Origin: Thecamonas trahens ATCC 50062
Lineage: Eukaryota; Apusozoa; Apusomonadida; Apusomonadidae
Direction of reading: 5' to 3'
Length of the DNA stretch: 64,000 nucleotides
Assembly: GCF_000142905.1 (NCBI RefSeq)
Contig: NW_013657679.1
Location: 330,505 to 394,504, forward strand
Within the stretch, counting starts at the first letter, position 1. Each line of letters starts with the position of its first letter. The translations under genes and the position numbers were made by a program. A model generated the notes under the pieces. That model saw only the letters and a program-made list of their open reading frames with translations. It was not told the DNA's origin and did no database searches. Shown one piece after another: positions 1-12,000 of the stretch.

Positions 1-79
1 ACCTCGACCACGTGCGCCTCACGCTCCTGCACAAGCACCACATCAGCAACTGCCTCCTCTGCGGCTGCCCTTGCCGCTG

Positions 80-3000
80 CTAAGGCAGCCGCGTGTTTCG
101 CGCTGTAGCAGCTGCAGTCCGAGCCTGTTCGGCCATCACTGCGGCCTCCAGCTCAGCCACCTGCGTGTCGCTCGCCGCGGCCGCCTTGACACTTGCCAGC
201 TCGGTCTTGAGTGCAGCGACCTCGGCGGCCGACGCACGAAGCACGTTCTCGCGCAACTGTGTCTCGACATCGTCAAACGCCGTCGTCATCTCCAACGCCT
301 CACCGCGCGCCTGTGCCATGCCGTCCTGTGCGCGACCAAGTGCAGCCACAGCAGTTGCCAGCTCCGCCTCCAGTGCGATCACCCGTGCATTCTCGCCGGC
401 ACTGCTGCTCTCATCTGACAACATTGCGGCTGGCGGCGGTGGCGCCGCCTCGGCATCAACCACGACCGGCGCTGCTGACGCCTCAGCTGCCTCGCGCGCC
501 GCCACGACCTCGTCCGCGAGCGTGTCGGCTTGGGCGTTGAGCTCGGCCACCTCGCCTTCCAGCTCCTCAATTTTGGCAGTGGCGGCTGCAAGTCGTTCAC
601 GCTCGGAGTTCAGCGCAGCCTCAAGAGCAACTACTGCCGCATCACTCCGCTTGAGTTCGTCCGCTACATCAGCAACACGCCGTCGTTCCGTGACAATCTC
701 GTTGGCAAGGGCATCCGCTGCAGCGTTTGCCTCGGCAACATCAGCTTCCAGTGCATCGATCTGTGCCTCGGCAACAGCAACACGATCGCGCCACACACCC
801 AGTGCATCGTCCATCTCAGTATTTGTGCCATCCATAACAGCCAGCTGTGCGTTCTCTCGCAGTTGCTGCTCCATGTCGCCAAACGCTGTCGACATCGCCA
901 GAACCATGCCATGAGCCTCACCCACTCCACCCTTGGCCCGCAAAAGTGCTGCAGTAGCAACCGTCAGCTCAGCCTCGAGATCGACAACGCGCGTCTCAAG
1001 AGCCGCAACGTGATCACTCTCACTACTATGGTGTGCGGCATGCCCCCGTGCAGCCACAAGCTGGTCCGCAAGCGAGTCGGCCTGCGCGTTAAGCTCGGCC
1101 ATCTCGGCTTCCAGCTTCTCCACCTTTTCCATCGCAGCAGCGTTTCGCTCACGCTCGCCAGCAAGTGCAGTCTCCAGCGTAGCCACAGCAGAAACACGAT
1201 GTCCACCTCTGGTAGAACGCTCCCTATCATCACCAGGCGCATCGCTCAGCTGCTGCTCCCGGTCGCCAAATGTCCTCGACATCTCAATAATCTCGGCCCG
1301 AGCCACAGCCACATCGCCATGTGCTCGCGCCAGCGCACTCTTGCTCATCTCAAGCCGGGTCTCGAGCTCCTGTACCCGCTGCGCAAGACGCGCAGCCTGA
1401 TCAGCTGCGCCGGTGGCCCGCATATGCTCTGCGTCCGCCCGCGCTCGCTCAACCTCAGCAAGCTCCTGCTCAGTCTGAAGTACTGCCTGCAGTGCGGTTT
1501 CCACCTGCCGCTCACTCTCAAGCACATCGTCAGACAGTGCCGCTGTCAGGCTAGGCACGCTGGCTTCGAGCTCTGCGCGCGACATTCGAGTCGCCACAAG
1601 CTCCTCCACAATAGCATCCATCTTGATATTCAGAGAAGCCAGCTCTGCTTCGAGTGCGTCGGCCCTCGACTCGGCAACGGCGCGCAGCTCACGCTCACGC
1701 CGCAGCGCATGGTCCTCGTCACCATTGTCCAGAACCGCCTCGAACGCGCTCACTGTCGCTTCAGCCGCGACTTGAGCTTCACCGATGGCTCCTACGGCCT
1801 TGCGCAGACGTGCTTCTGCAATAGACGCCCGCATGCGCGCTTCGACCTCGCGCGCTTCGGAATCGAAAGCGCGCTTCTCGGCAGTAGCAAGCTTGTCACG
1901 CCCTGTAGAAACTTGAACAACCATTGCATCCAGCTCGACATTGGCCTCGTCGATTTCGCCCTCCAGCAGCTCTATCGCCTCAAGCTTGTCTTCGTACAAA
2001 GCAAGAGTTCTGTCCAGCTGGTCGCGTGCTTGCGACAATTCTTCCTCGAGCTTCTTCACCTCCCCTGCGGCGACTCTGTCACGACCACTGCGAGCCGGTG
2101 TGGCGCACACCGTGGCAGTCATTGACTCATCCCAGAAGTCCGACGCCTCGTCTCCTATTGCCGAAGCAGCCACCCCATCGAGCTCGGCCGTGAGGTTTTC
2201 GAGCTCGGCGTGGAGAGCGTCAACCCGGGCGACCGGGTCGGGCATCGCGTCGTCGTCAGTCTCACTCGACAGAGCGCCGGTTCGGCGCCGACCCACCCCT
2301 CGACCCACAGAAGCCGACGCAAGCAGCGACTCGGCCAACTGCCGGGCTGCGCGCAACGTCAACACTCGCTCCTTAGCTACGCTCCTCTCCACAAAACAAG
2401 GGGCAAGTCCTTCATCCTGACGCGAACCAATGCTATGCTCAAGCAGTTGGGCGCGGAGTGCATCACGCTCGCTCAGTGCCGCCTCCAGCGCCGACCGCAA
2501 CTCGGTCACCAGCTCCATATCCCGCTGATCTGCCTTTTGTCGGCGTTGCGAATCCTCGTCTGAGGCATTCATCATAGCCTCGGTCGCCTCCGCCAACTCG
2601 CGCTCCAGGCGCGACACCTCAGCCTGTGCCGCCGCAAGCTGCCGTTTCATCAGCGCAATCTCCTCTTTGAGCTCGCCGTTGAGGCGGATCATCTTGCGGA
2701 GATCTCCCAGTAGCTTGAGCTGCGGGTCGTCCTCATCACCCAACCCAGAATCGGACGTCCGCTCAGCCTCTTCAAGACCGTGCACCAGCCGTGCACGCTC
2801 GGCCTCGACATCGCCGAACGCGGTTGCGAGGCGGGAGTCAAGCTCTGCCTCGCGTCGAGCAAGTGCCACCGCCAGCGCCTCCCGCGTCTCTTCAAGCTCC
2901 GCCTCCATCGCCGCAAGCTCGCGTCCGGCATCTTCCGACATGTTGAGCAGCTCGCGCGACCGCGCCTCCTCCGCCACAAGGCGCTCCTTGAGCCGAGCAA

Positions 3001-6000
3001 CCTGTGACTTGAGCACCACCGTCGGCACCTGCTCCATCGATGCCTCCTCGTCAGAGACTCCGTCGTCGTCATCGTCGACGGAAACGCCCCGGGCTTGGGC
3101 AAACGCCAGCTTTTGCTCCATCGCCGCGGCAGCGACCCGCAGCTCAACATTCTCGGACGTAACCTCGTCCAGTCGCGTGCGCGCTTGAGCCAGCTCGTCG
3201 CGGGTAGCTTTCAACGTCTCGCCTAGCAACGACAAAGCCTGATCCTCAGCAGGGGCCTCTTTCTCGGCCAAACTCAGGAGCGATGCTTCAAGCTTTGCCA
3301 CCCGCTTGGTCGCGCCTGCCTCACGCTGCTCAGCACGTACTGCGTTAGTCTCTGCTCCGCTCGTGCGCTCCCTCAATGCCGCCACTTCCTGTGCCAGCTC
3401 GTTGCGCTCGTGCTCAATCGCCGCCAGCCGCTCTACAGTCTCGGCGTGGCGTTCCTGCCAGGCCCGCGCCTCGGCCTTGGCCGACGCAGCTTCAACCTGA
3501 GCCAGGGATGCGCTCTCGTCGCCACCACTGCCGCTGCCAGCTGTCCGAGACGCTGCAACCTGGGCCTGCACCTGGGCTGCCATGAGTGCCTGTCGTACTT
3601 CGATCAGCTCCTCCCTCAGAGCAGACATGCCATCTGCATTCGGGCGCTGCGCCAACCGGACCTGCTCACGAGCGTGTGCGGCCTCGTTCTCGGCCACCTG
3701 CGCACGGGCCAACGCTTCTGCGGCGGCAGCCGAGCTTGCTTCGGCACGCTCGTGTGCCGCCGCCGCAAGCTCCTTGAACTCGGCGGCGCGGGTTTCGGCC
3801 AGCTCCTTCGCTGCCGCAAGCCGCGACGCCTCGATTTGTGCCGCAGCTAGCTGCTGCTGGAGTGCACGCGACCTTGCGCTGGCTTCGCGCTCCAGTTCGT
3901 GCAGCTCGTTTTCCTGGTCCGTAATGATGTTGCGCATCGAGGCGACCCAGGCCTCTATCTCGCGCTTGGACGTCGTCTCGGCGGCATGGTCGTTCATGAG
4001 TGCAGTCAGCGCCGCGCGAGCCGCCTGGAGCCCATTCTGAGTCCGTGCCACCACGGACGAGTTCTGCGACTGCAGTGCCATCGATTGTGACATCAGCGAC
4101 TCGTTTGTGTCACGAAGCGAGGTCAGCTCCGCTGATGCCACCTCCAGCTGGGCCCGCAAGCCCTGAAGCTCGACCTCGGCGCTCCGAACTCGCTCGTTGA
4201 GCTCATTCTCGCGTTCAACCAGCATCTGTGATGCCTCGTCAAGCTCAAGCTCCTTCTCCTGCACCACCTGGCTCATCGAATCCAGTTCGACCTCGAGCGA
4301 CGTGACTGTTGCCACCAGCTCGGCGTTGTGGCTCCTGAGCTGTTCGCTCTCGTCAATCAGCTCCTGCATCATAGCTGCAGATGCCTGCTTGGCACGCCGG
4401 CTCTCGTCATCGAGCGTAGTGTTCGCCGCCTGGACTGCAGCCAGGCGCTCCTCAAGCTCGGAGGCCCGCAGCTGTGCCTCAACAGCAACAGCGTTATTGT
4501 CCACAGCATGGTCGCGGTTCGCAGTGCCAGTCTGTGCCAGCGCAAGCGCCTCCTCCAGAACCTCGTTCTGCGCCTCCAACTCAGACACTCGGTTTCGCAA
4601 GTAGTCCATGTCCTCTTGAAGAGTCTCGGTCATGGACATGAAGGCCTGATGAGACGACGACACGCTGCCACCATTGTCACCCAGCCTTGTCTCGCGCTCG
4701 TCGTCGACCATAACCGCCTGCATCTGCGCCTGCAGCTGCGCCACATGGTGCTGCGAAATCTCCAGCGCAGCTCGCTCAGTAGCCAACTGCTCCAGCAAGA
4801 CCGCCTTGGGCGCGTTGGCGTCGGCAACCGTATCATCGCCGAACAGCGAGTCGAGGGTCGGCGCCTCAAACGAGTTCTCGGCCTCCACAAACGCCACCGT
4901 TGACCGCTCAGCCCGGATGGGTGTGAGTGTCGTGGCATACAACCCAGGCGTGCCGCCGCCGCCCACAAGCAGCAGACGTTGAAGGTCCTTGTTGCGCGCC
5001 GCGAGCTGGCCTTGTCGGCTCGTCGACTCGGAGAGCGCGGCCTGCAGGTTAGCAACCTGGCCTGCAAGGTCCGTCCGCTGGTCGCGGCTCATGTGGAGCG
5101 CAGACTCAAACTTGGACACATCGTCGTCAGCTTCATCGCCGAGAAGGTCACCACCAAGCCGCTGATCATCGCCAAGCCTAGTCCGCAACGGCAATGCCGC
5201 CAGGCTGGCTACCTGTTCTTCCAGCGTACCCACATCCTTGCGCAGTGCCTCGGCACGAACGGTTAGTGCCTCGTTCTGCGACTGCAAAGCGGCACGATCG
5301 ACGCGGGCGTCGGCGAGATCCTCCTCCGCTGCCGTCAACTCCTGTGCGGCCTGCTCACGGTATGTCACTGCTTCGCGCAAGAACGCATTTGCCAGGTCCC
5401 ACGCCTCGGACAGTCTGCTGAGGTACGTCCGGAGAGTGGACGCGCTCACAGCCTTGCCCAGAGCGTCAGAAAGGCGAGCATTTGTCTCCTCGAGTGCCTG
5501 GGCGTGTTGCGTCAAATCCTCTTGCGCCCGCGCAAGCTTGGCATTCTCGACTGTAAGCGCCCTATTGTATGCAGACTCACGCATAAGGTCTGCCCGCAAA
5601 TCCGAGTTGCTCTCCAGCACATGCAACACCGCCGCATCCTCTTTGGGGCCGCTGTGCTTGCGCCCACTACGCTCCGGTGCAGTATCCGCAAGCACCATCG
5701 CCGGCCGCGGTTCGAGCTCCACAGCAGAACGCTGCGCAACACTCTGAAGGTGACCAACGAGCTCAAGCAGAGCACCATTGTCGGTCTCGGTCCGCGCCAG
5801 CACCCGCTGTAGCGCATCGATCTCCCGCACAAGGGCAGCCGCACGCTCAGTGCCGCCACTTTCGCCGTCGGACGCGGGGGCGGTAGACGACTCAACGTTC
5901 TTGTCGGTGCTGTCCAAGTAATCAGGCGTCGGCGCCACGTCCTCTCCGTCCACAACAGACGTCGAAAGCACAGCAGTAGCGGTCTCGGACTGCGGCGCCA

Positions 6001-9000
6001 CGTCCTCTCCGTCCAAAACAGACGTCGAAAGCACAGCAGTAGCGGTCTCGGACTGCGGCGCCACGTCCTCTCCGTCCAAAACAGACGTCGAAAGCACAGC
6101 AGTAGCGGTCTCGGACTGCGGCGCCACGTCTTCTCCGTCCACAACAGACGTCGAAAGCACAGCAGTAGCGGTCTCGGACTGCGGCGCCACGTCCTCTCCG
6201 TCCAAAACAGACGCCGAAAGCACAGCAGTAGCGGTCTCGGACTGCGGCGCCACGTCCTCTCCGTCCAAAACAGACGTCGAAAGCACAGCAGTAGCGGTCT
6301 CGGACTGCGGCGCCACGTCCTCTCCGTCCAAAACAGACGTCGAAAGCACAGCAGTAGCGGTCTCGGACTGCGGCGCCACGTCTTCTCCGTCCAAAACAGA
6401 CGTCGAAAGCACAGCAGACGCGGTCTCGGACTGCGGCGCCACGTCCTCTCCGTCCACAACAGACGTCGAAAGCACAGCAGGAGCGGTCTCGGTCTCCTTC
6501 GCCTCCACAGCAGCCGCCATTGCGACGGCCTTCAGCTTGCGCCGCGCGCGCATCTCGCGCTGTAGGCGCTCCTTCAAGTCGGCAAGACTTGTGACAAGGC
6601 TTTGGTTCAGTGCCAAAAGAGCGTCGTTGTCAGCTGCAGACTCGCGCAGAGCCTCTTCGAGCTCGGCCGACAGCGCTTGCACCGCCTGTGGCTCCTTCGC
6701 GCCCGCTTTTTCCAAGACTGGTAGAGGGTTGACCGCCTCCATCTCGGCCACCCGATAAAGCAGTTCCTCGCGCCCGACAGTGGCAGTCATCTTCGCGCTT
6801 TCCAGCTCGGCCTTGAGCGACGCCTCGCGCAGCTGCAACTGCTCAAGTGCCTTTTCCAACGCTGCGTTCCGCTCAAGCAGAACCTCGTTGCTAGCTGCCG
6901 AGTCGCGCAAAGCAGTCGCCAGCTCGCCAGCACTTTCAACGCTGGTATGATCAGGAGACGGGGTGGCCAGCTGCGCCTCAAGCTCGCCCTCACGCTCCTG
7001 CAATCGGCTCACCAAGTCGAGCAACTCGATGTTCTTCTCATGAAGCTCGGTGTTGTCGGCGTAGACCATGTTCAAAGCATTCTTGAGCTCATCGACGGTC
7101 TGTGCATCCGTGCCTTGAGAGTGCGACTGCGAACCTGAGGGCAGCTTGCCGCCGCCACGGTCGTCGTCGTCATCACCTTCGGCTGGGGCATCACTCTCAG
7201 CGTCAGGGCCGTCTGTACCGTCTTTGCCGTCGCCATGGCCGCTACCTCCAGCTCCGTCACGGTCGTAGTCACGATCCGGGACAGAGTCGGGGTCTACGTC
7301 ACCCTCGCCAAACACAGTGTGCACTGCGGTAGGCCTCGCTGCAAGATCAAGAACAAGCTGGTGAGCACTCGTGAGCTGCTTGGAATAGCCGTCGATCCGC
7401 GACGTTGCAAACGCCAACTCGGCCTTGACTGCGCTGAGCTGCACCGCCCGCTCCTGTTGCGCTGCTGTCAGGGCAGCAACAAGCATCTGCGCATCGTCCA
7501 GAGCACGGTGAAGGACACCAACCTCGTGAGTCGAAGCCTGATGCGTGGCCTGGACTGCGGCAATACGTGGCGTTGGCGCAGCGAGATCCATCGCCGCGGC
7601 TTGGACCGCAACCCTCGTGTCGACATACCGCTCCAGGCCAACATCGTTGTCGCTGGCATGCCCAGCGTCTTCGAGCGCAAGGTCAACCTGTGCACTCAAG
7701 CTTGCAAGCTCACCGCGGATGACGGAAAGCCCAAGGTCGCTCGGTGTGGACCGCGCAGACGACTCGCTCGAATCAGCCACCGATGACACGGCCGACAGTC
7801 GAGACGTCGATTGTCGATCCAGGCCCTTCGACTTGTCTCCGGCATGGTAGGCCAGCAGATGGTGCATCACCTCTTGATCTGCCTGTGCAAGCGACAGTGC
7901 CCGCCGCAACTGGCGCATTTCGTCCGCCGAGGCGCCACCGTCACCATCGGCACCCACGCTCTCAGCCTGGCTTGCCAGCGTCTTCAGCTGCTCCTGCAAC
8001 TGCGCAACCATCGCAAGCTGCTGCGCGGCAAACTCGGCAAAGTACTCTTTCTCCACAGCAAGCGCGTTCTCGCTCGCAGTCAGTTGCGCGTTGAGCATTG
8101 CATTCTCCTCCTTGACACTATCGACCGCCACGTCCGCCATGTCGCGCGTTGGCGAACTAAGACTCCCAGACGACGACGACGGTGCCAGCGCCGTGGGGCG
8201 TGCACTCCCTTCCGCCATGTCAGAGGGGGACACTGTACCACCTGCCCGTCTCGCCTCAGCGAGCTGAGCCGCCAGGGCGTCGCGATCACGCATGAGCGCC
8301 GTCCGCTCCGAGAGCAGGGCTGAAACCTCGTCAGCAGACCCAGCACCGGCCGTTGCCAAGTCGCCCGCGGCTGCCTCCTGCTCAGCCTCGAGCTCCGCCA
8401 CGCGCACCAGCAACATGTTCCGGGCCTTCATCAATTCAGAAACCTTGACACTCGCAACACCGCCAGTCGACGTGTGGTCACCATCGCGCCTCGGGCTCCC
8501 TGACGCGGTCAGGTCCGCGAGCGAGACCGTGCCCAGAAAGTCAATCAGCAACCGAACGTTGTCCAGCTCAGCCTGTAGCGGCACAAGCTTGGCCTCGGAC
8601 GCACGCAGCTCCATATTGTTGCGCGCAAGTCGCGAACGCGCCTCCGACATCCGCAGTCGCTCCTCTGCAAAAGCAACCTCGGATTCCAGCTCGGCTCTCT
8701 TGTCACCTGCCTTGACTGGTTCACGCCGCAACCGGTCCATCGTGCGCTGCACCTCATCCACCACAAGTGTCAACTCGGTCGCCGTCGTCTGCAGCGCCAC
8801 CCGCTGCTGGAGAAGCTCGTTCGTCTCATCGCGCAGTCTCGTCTCGCGCTCCTGGAGTGCGCCCAGCAGCTCTTGTGCCTTGGGCGGAACGACATCGAGT
8901 GTCTCCTGCCTTGCATGCTGAGCCTTGAGGAGCTCACGCCGCACCACACCCAGCTCGGCTAGCAGTTGGCGACGAACCTCGCGCATCATCGCAGTCTCTG

Positions 9001-12000
9001 CCTGGGACGCTGCCAGCTCGCCCTCCAGCTCCTCCACCTGGCCGTCGGCCTGAACCACCTCGCCTTCCATCCGCTGCAGCACCGTCCGGAACCGCTCCAC
9101 AAGGTCGGCGTCGACGCTACTACCGCCGCTGCCAAGCACAACCTCCATCGACCGCTTGACCGCCTCGACAGACTCGACGCTGTCGTTTGCTCCAGCCGCA
9201 GGCATGCTGGCCGCAACGTACACACTCGGATCATCGCGAGGAATTGGAGTCTCGAGCGCCACGTGGGACGCCTTGAGCACCTCTTCCAGCTCCAGCTCGC
9301 CGTCCGAAGTCTCAGCGCAGCTCGACTCGAGCGGCTCGCCGCCTCTGACACCAGCACGCCGCAACTTGCGCCGCAGTGACCGGTTGACCTTCTTCAGCTC
9401 GCGAACTTTGACTCGCTCCTGTGACAGCGCCTTGGTCAGCGCTGCCAGCTCGTCTTCCATGTCGCGAATGTCCTCTTCGAGCATGTTCTTCCGCGACTGA
9501 AGATGCAGCGTCTCGGCCATGTTGCGCGGCTGTCCGGCGACATCAACCTCAACCACCTTGGCCACCGGCGAGCCCAGCTCTTGCGCAAATTTGCGGAACG
9601 CAATCATGTCCACCATCTCCTCGTCAGACTCGGACCCGCCCTCAGCACCATACCGGGCAAACGAGGCATCTGCCAGCGAGTACGGTGCAACCAGACCGGC
9701 ACCCCTGTCGCCACGGCTCCCGCGCTCGACCTCCACCTGTGCCGCAAGCACTTGTGACTCTAGCTCGGACTCGCGCTCAATCGCGGCTCCATACTGCCGC
9801 TTGAGCATAGCATATTCGTGCCGAAGTGCATCAAGCTCATCCTGTAGCGCCAGCACTCGATCCTCTAGCCCCGGCTCGTCCGTCCGGTGCTTTCGCCGGT
9901 GGTAATGGTGCCTCTCCTTCATCCCCGTGTGCGGGTGTGCAGCACGAAGCATTTGCTGCTCCAGCGGTGAGAGCACCACACCGGCTGCTTCTAGCTTGTC
10001 CTCCAGCCCGATTCGAACCGTCTCGAGCAAGCTGTGGGCCTCGGTCTCGGCCTTGCCGTCGACATCAGGCTCGACCGCGGACTCGCCAGTCCCGACGGCC
10101 CGACGGCTCCGACGCCGGCGATACTTGTTCCGCTCACCAGCGCCACCAGACGCCGCACTGTCCGGAACGTCTGTGCTGTCTGCGGGTCGACGCTTCCGCC
10201 GACGCCGCCGCTGCTGTCTCTGCTGTTGGGGCTCCACGCCGACCACGTCTGCGCTTCCATCGCCAACACTAGTCTCAACGCCGCCGTCATCGTGGCGTGC
10301 CCGATGCTGCCGACGCCGCCGAGGATGCTTCTGCCGTTGTGCTGGAGTCGGCGTAAGCTGTGTCCCACCGTTCTTGGCGCCTTCACGAGCGGGTGCAACG
10401 TCAAGATCGTCGTCCACTTCGTCGTCCGAGTAATACTCCGAGTAGAAATCGGAATACGGTCCACACTTGTACTCGAAACCCGGTGCGATCTCGGACTCTG
10501 CAACAGCTCGACGGGTTTTCTCCGGTGTAGGCTCGCCTACAATCGCCAGGTCGAGCGGCGCCACACTCACGCCGTTGGCCTCCAGCATGTCACGCAGCTT
10601 GCTCCACTCACGCATCAGGTGTGCCTTGGACATTGCCAACAGCGCCAGCTCGCCCTGTGCCCGCTCGTTCGCCACCTGTTCCGCAAGCACCTGCTCCTCC
10701 AGAAACTCGATCCGCGCGCCGGCCGCCACCCCGTCGAACGAGTCGTCGAGCACAAAGTCGTACGGGGCCAGCGCAAGGTCAGTCCCGCCCAACTCGCGAA
10801 CATACTCGGCGAGCTCCGCCAAGTGCCGGTCCCGCTGCCTGAGCGCCTGCTCCGCCGCGAGCAGCTGCTCTTGCAGCTTGGTCACCTCGTCCGAAGCCTC
10901 GCCCCCAGACGGCCCGTGGCCTGCGCGCAGCTCAGGCCACTCCAACTGGGCCACAAGGTTGTCGACCGAGCTTGGCCGCGACTCGAGCACACGAACCGAC
11001 CGCTCCGCCCGCTCACGCCGGAGCTTAGCAGCCACGAGCTCCCGTGGCTGGTCACCATCCTCGCTCACATTTGCCACTCCGGCATCTGTCAGGGACCGCC
11101 GCAGCTGCTGAACCTCCACCTGCAGCGCCGCAATGAGGTCATCCTTGGTCTCGCCCTCGACAAGCGCCTCCTGCAGTGCACGTGTCAGTGACTCCACTAG
11201 CTCCGCATTATCGCTTCCGTCGGCTCGCCGCTGTGCCAGCTCCTTGTCAAGAGCCGCAGCCGCGTTCATGAGCTCGATCTTGTCGCGCGCAAGCTGCACA
11301 ACCTCGTCATCGCGCTCGTCAAGCTCATCAAGCGTCTTGTCAAGCGACATCTGCAGCAGCGTCTCACGTCCAGACTCGGTCCGCTTCCCGCTTCCAGGTG
11401 CCTGGTGCGCAGCACGCTCGCGCCGCGCCTCACTCCGCGCCGCCACAAGAAGCGACGCGTCGGCGCTGGGACGCCCGGCGTCTAGAAGTGCCTTGGAAAG
11501 CTCGACCTGGGTTGCAATCAACTGAGAAGCTGTCTCTTCGGCCTCGCCCGTCACAGCCTCGAGCTCATTGCTCATCGCAGCCATGTTGGCTTCGAGTGCC
11601 TCGATCTTGGCAGCGCGCTCCTCTGCCAGCGACGTCAACTCACGGTTGAGCCCTTCCACACGCAGCTTCTCCTTGGCCATCCCGTCAAGCTCGGCCTCAA
11701 GCTCCTTAAGTGTCTCGGCCAAATCGCTCACCTGTTCCGCAAGCAGCTCGTTGCGCGCTTGCAACTCAAAGGCCTGTACCGCTGGGGATGCGCTGAGCCC
11801 ATGATGACGAAGCTGTTCACCGCCATCCTCCGCGGTCGGCGCAGTCAGGTCAGCGCCACCGTGAGAGCCGAGAGACGAGCGTGCAAGTGCCACTTGTGAG
11901 CGAGCAACCTCGTTCTCGAGCTCGGCGTTCTCGCGCGCAACTTCTTCCAGCTCGCGCTGCAGCCGCTCGACTGAGCTGTGGGCCAACGCCGTCTCGTCTT

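Noticed and set aside
530-2125. 531-codon plus-strand open frame opposite the giant gene, and many similar ones
   Set aside because: Composition is that of reverse-complemented heptad codons; no domain or start context is convincing.
5933-6499. Regularly spaced repeats that might suggest a CRISPR-like array
   Set aside because: The copies are contiguous with no spacers and are in frame in a eukaryotic gene.
10010-10022. GGTTCGAATC tRNA T-loop-like sequence (minus strand)
   Set aside because: It lies in continuous coding sequence, and I found no matching acceptor or anticodon stems.
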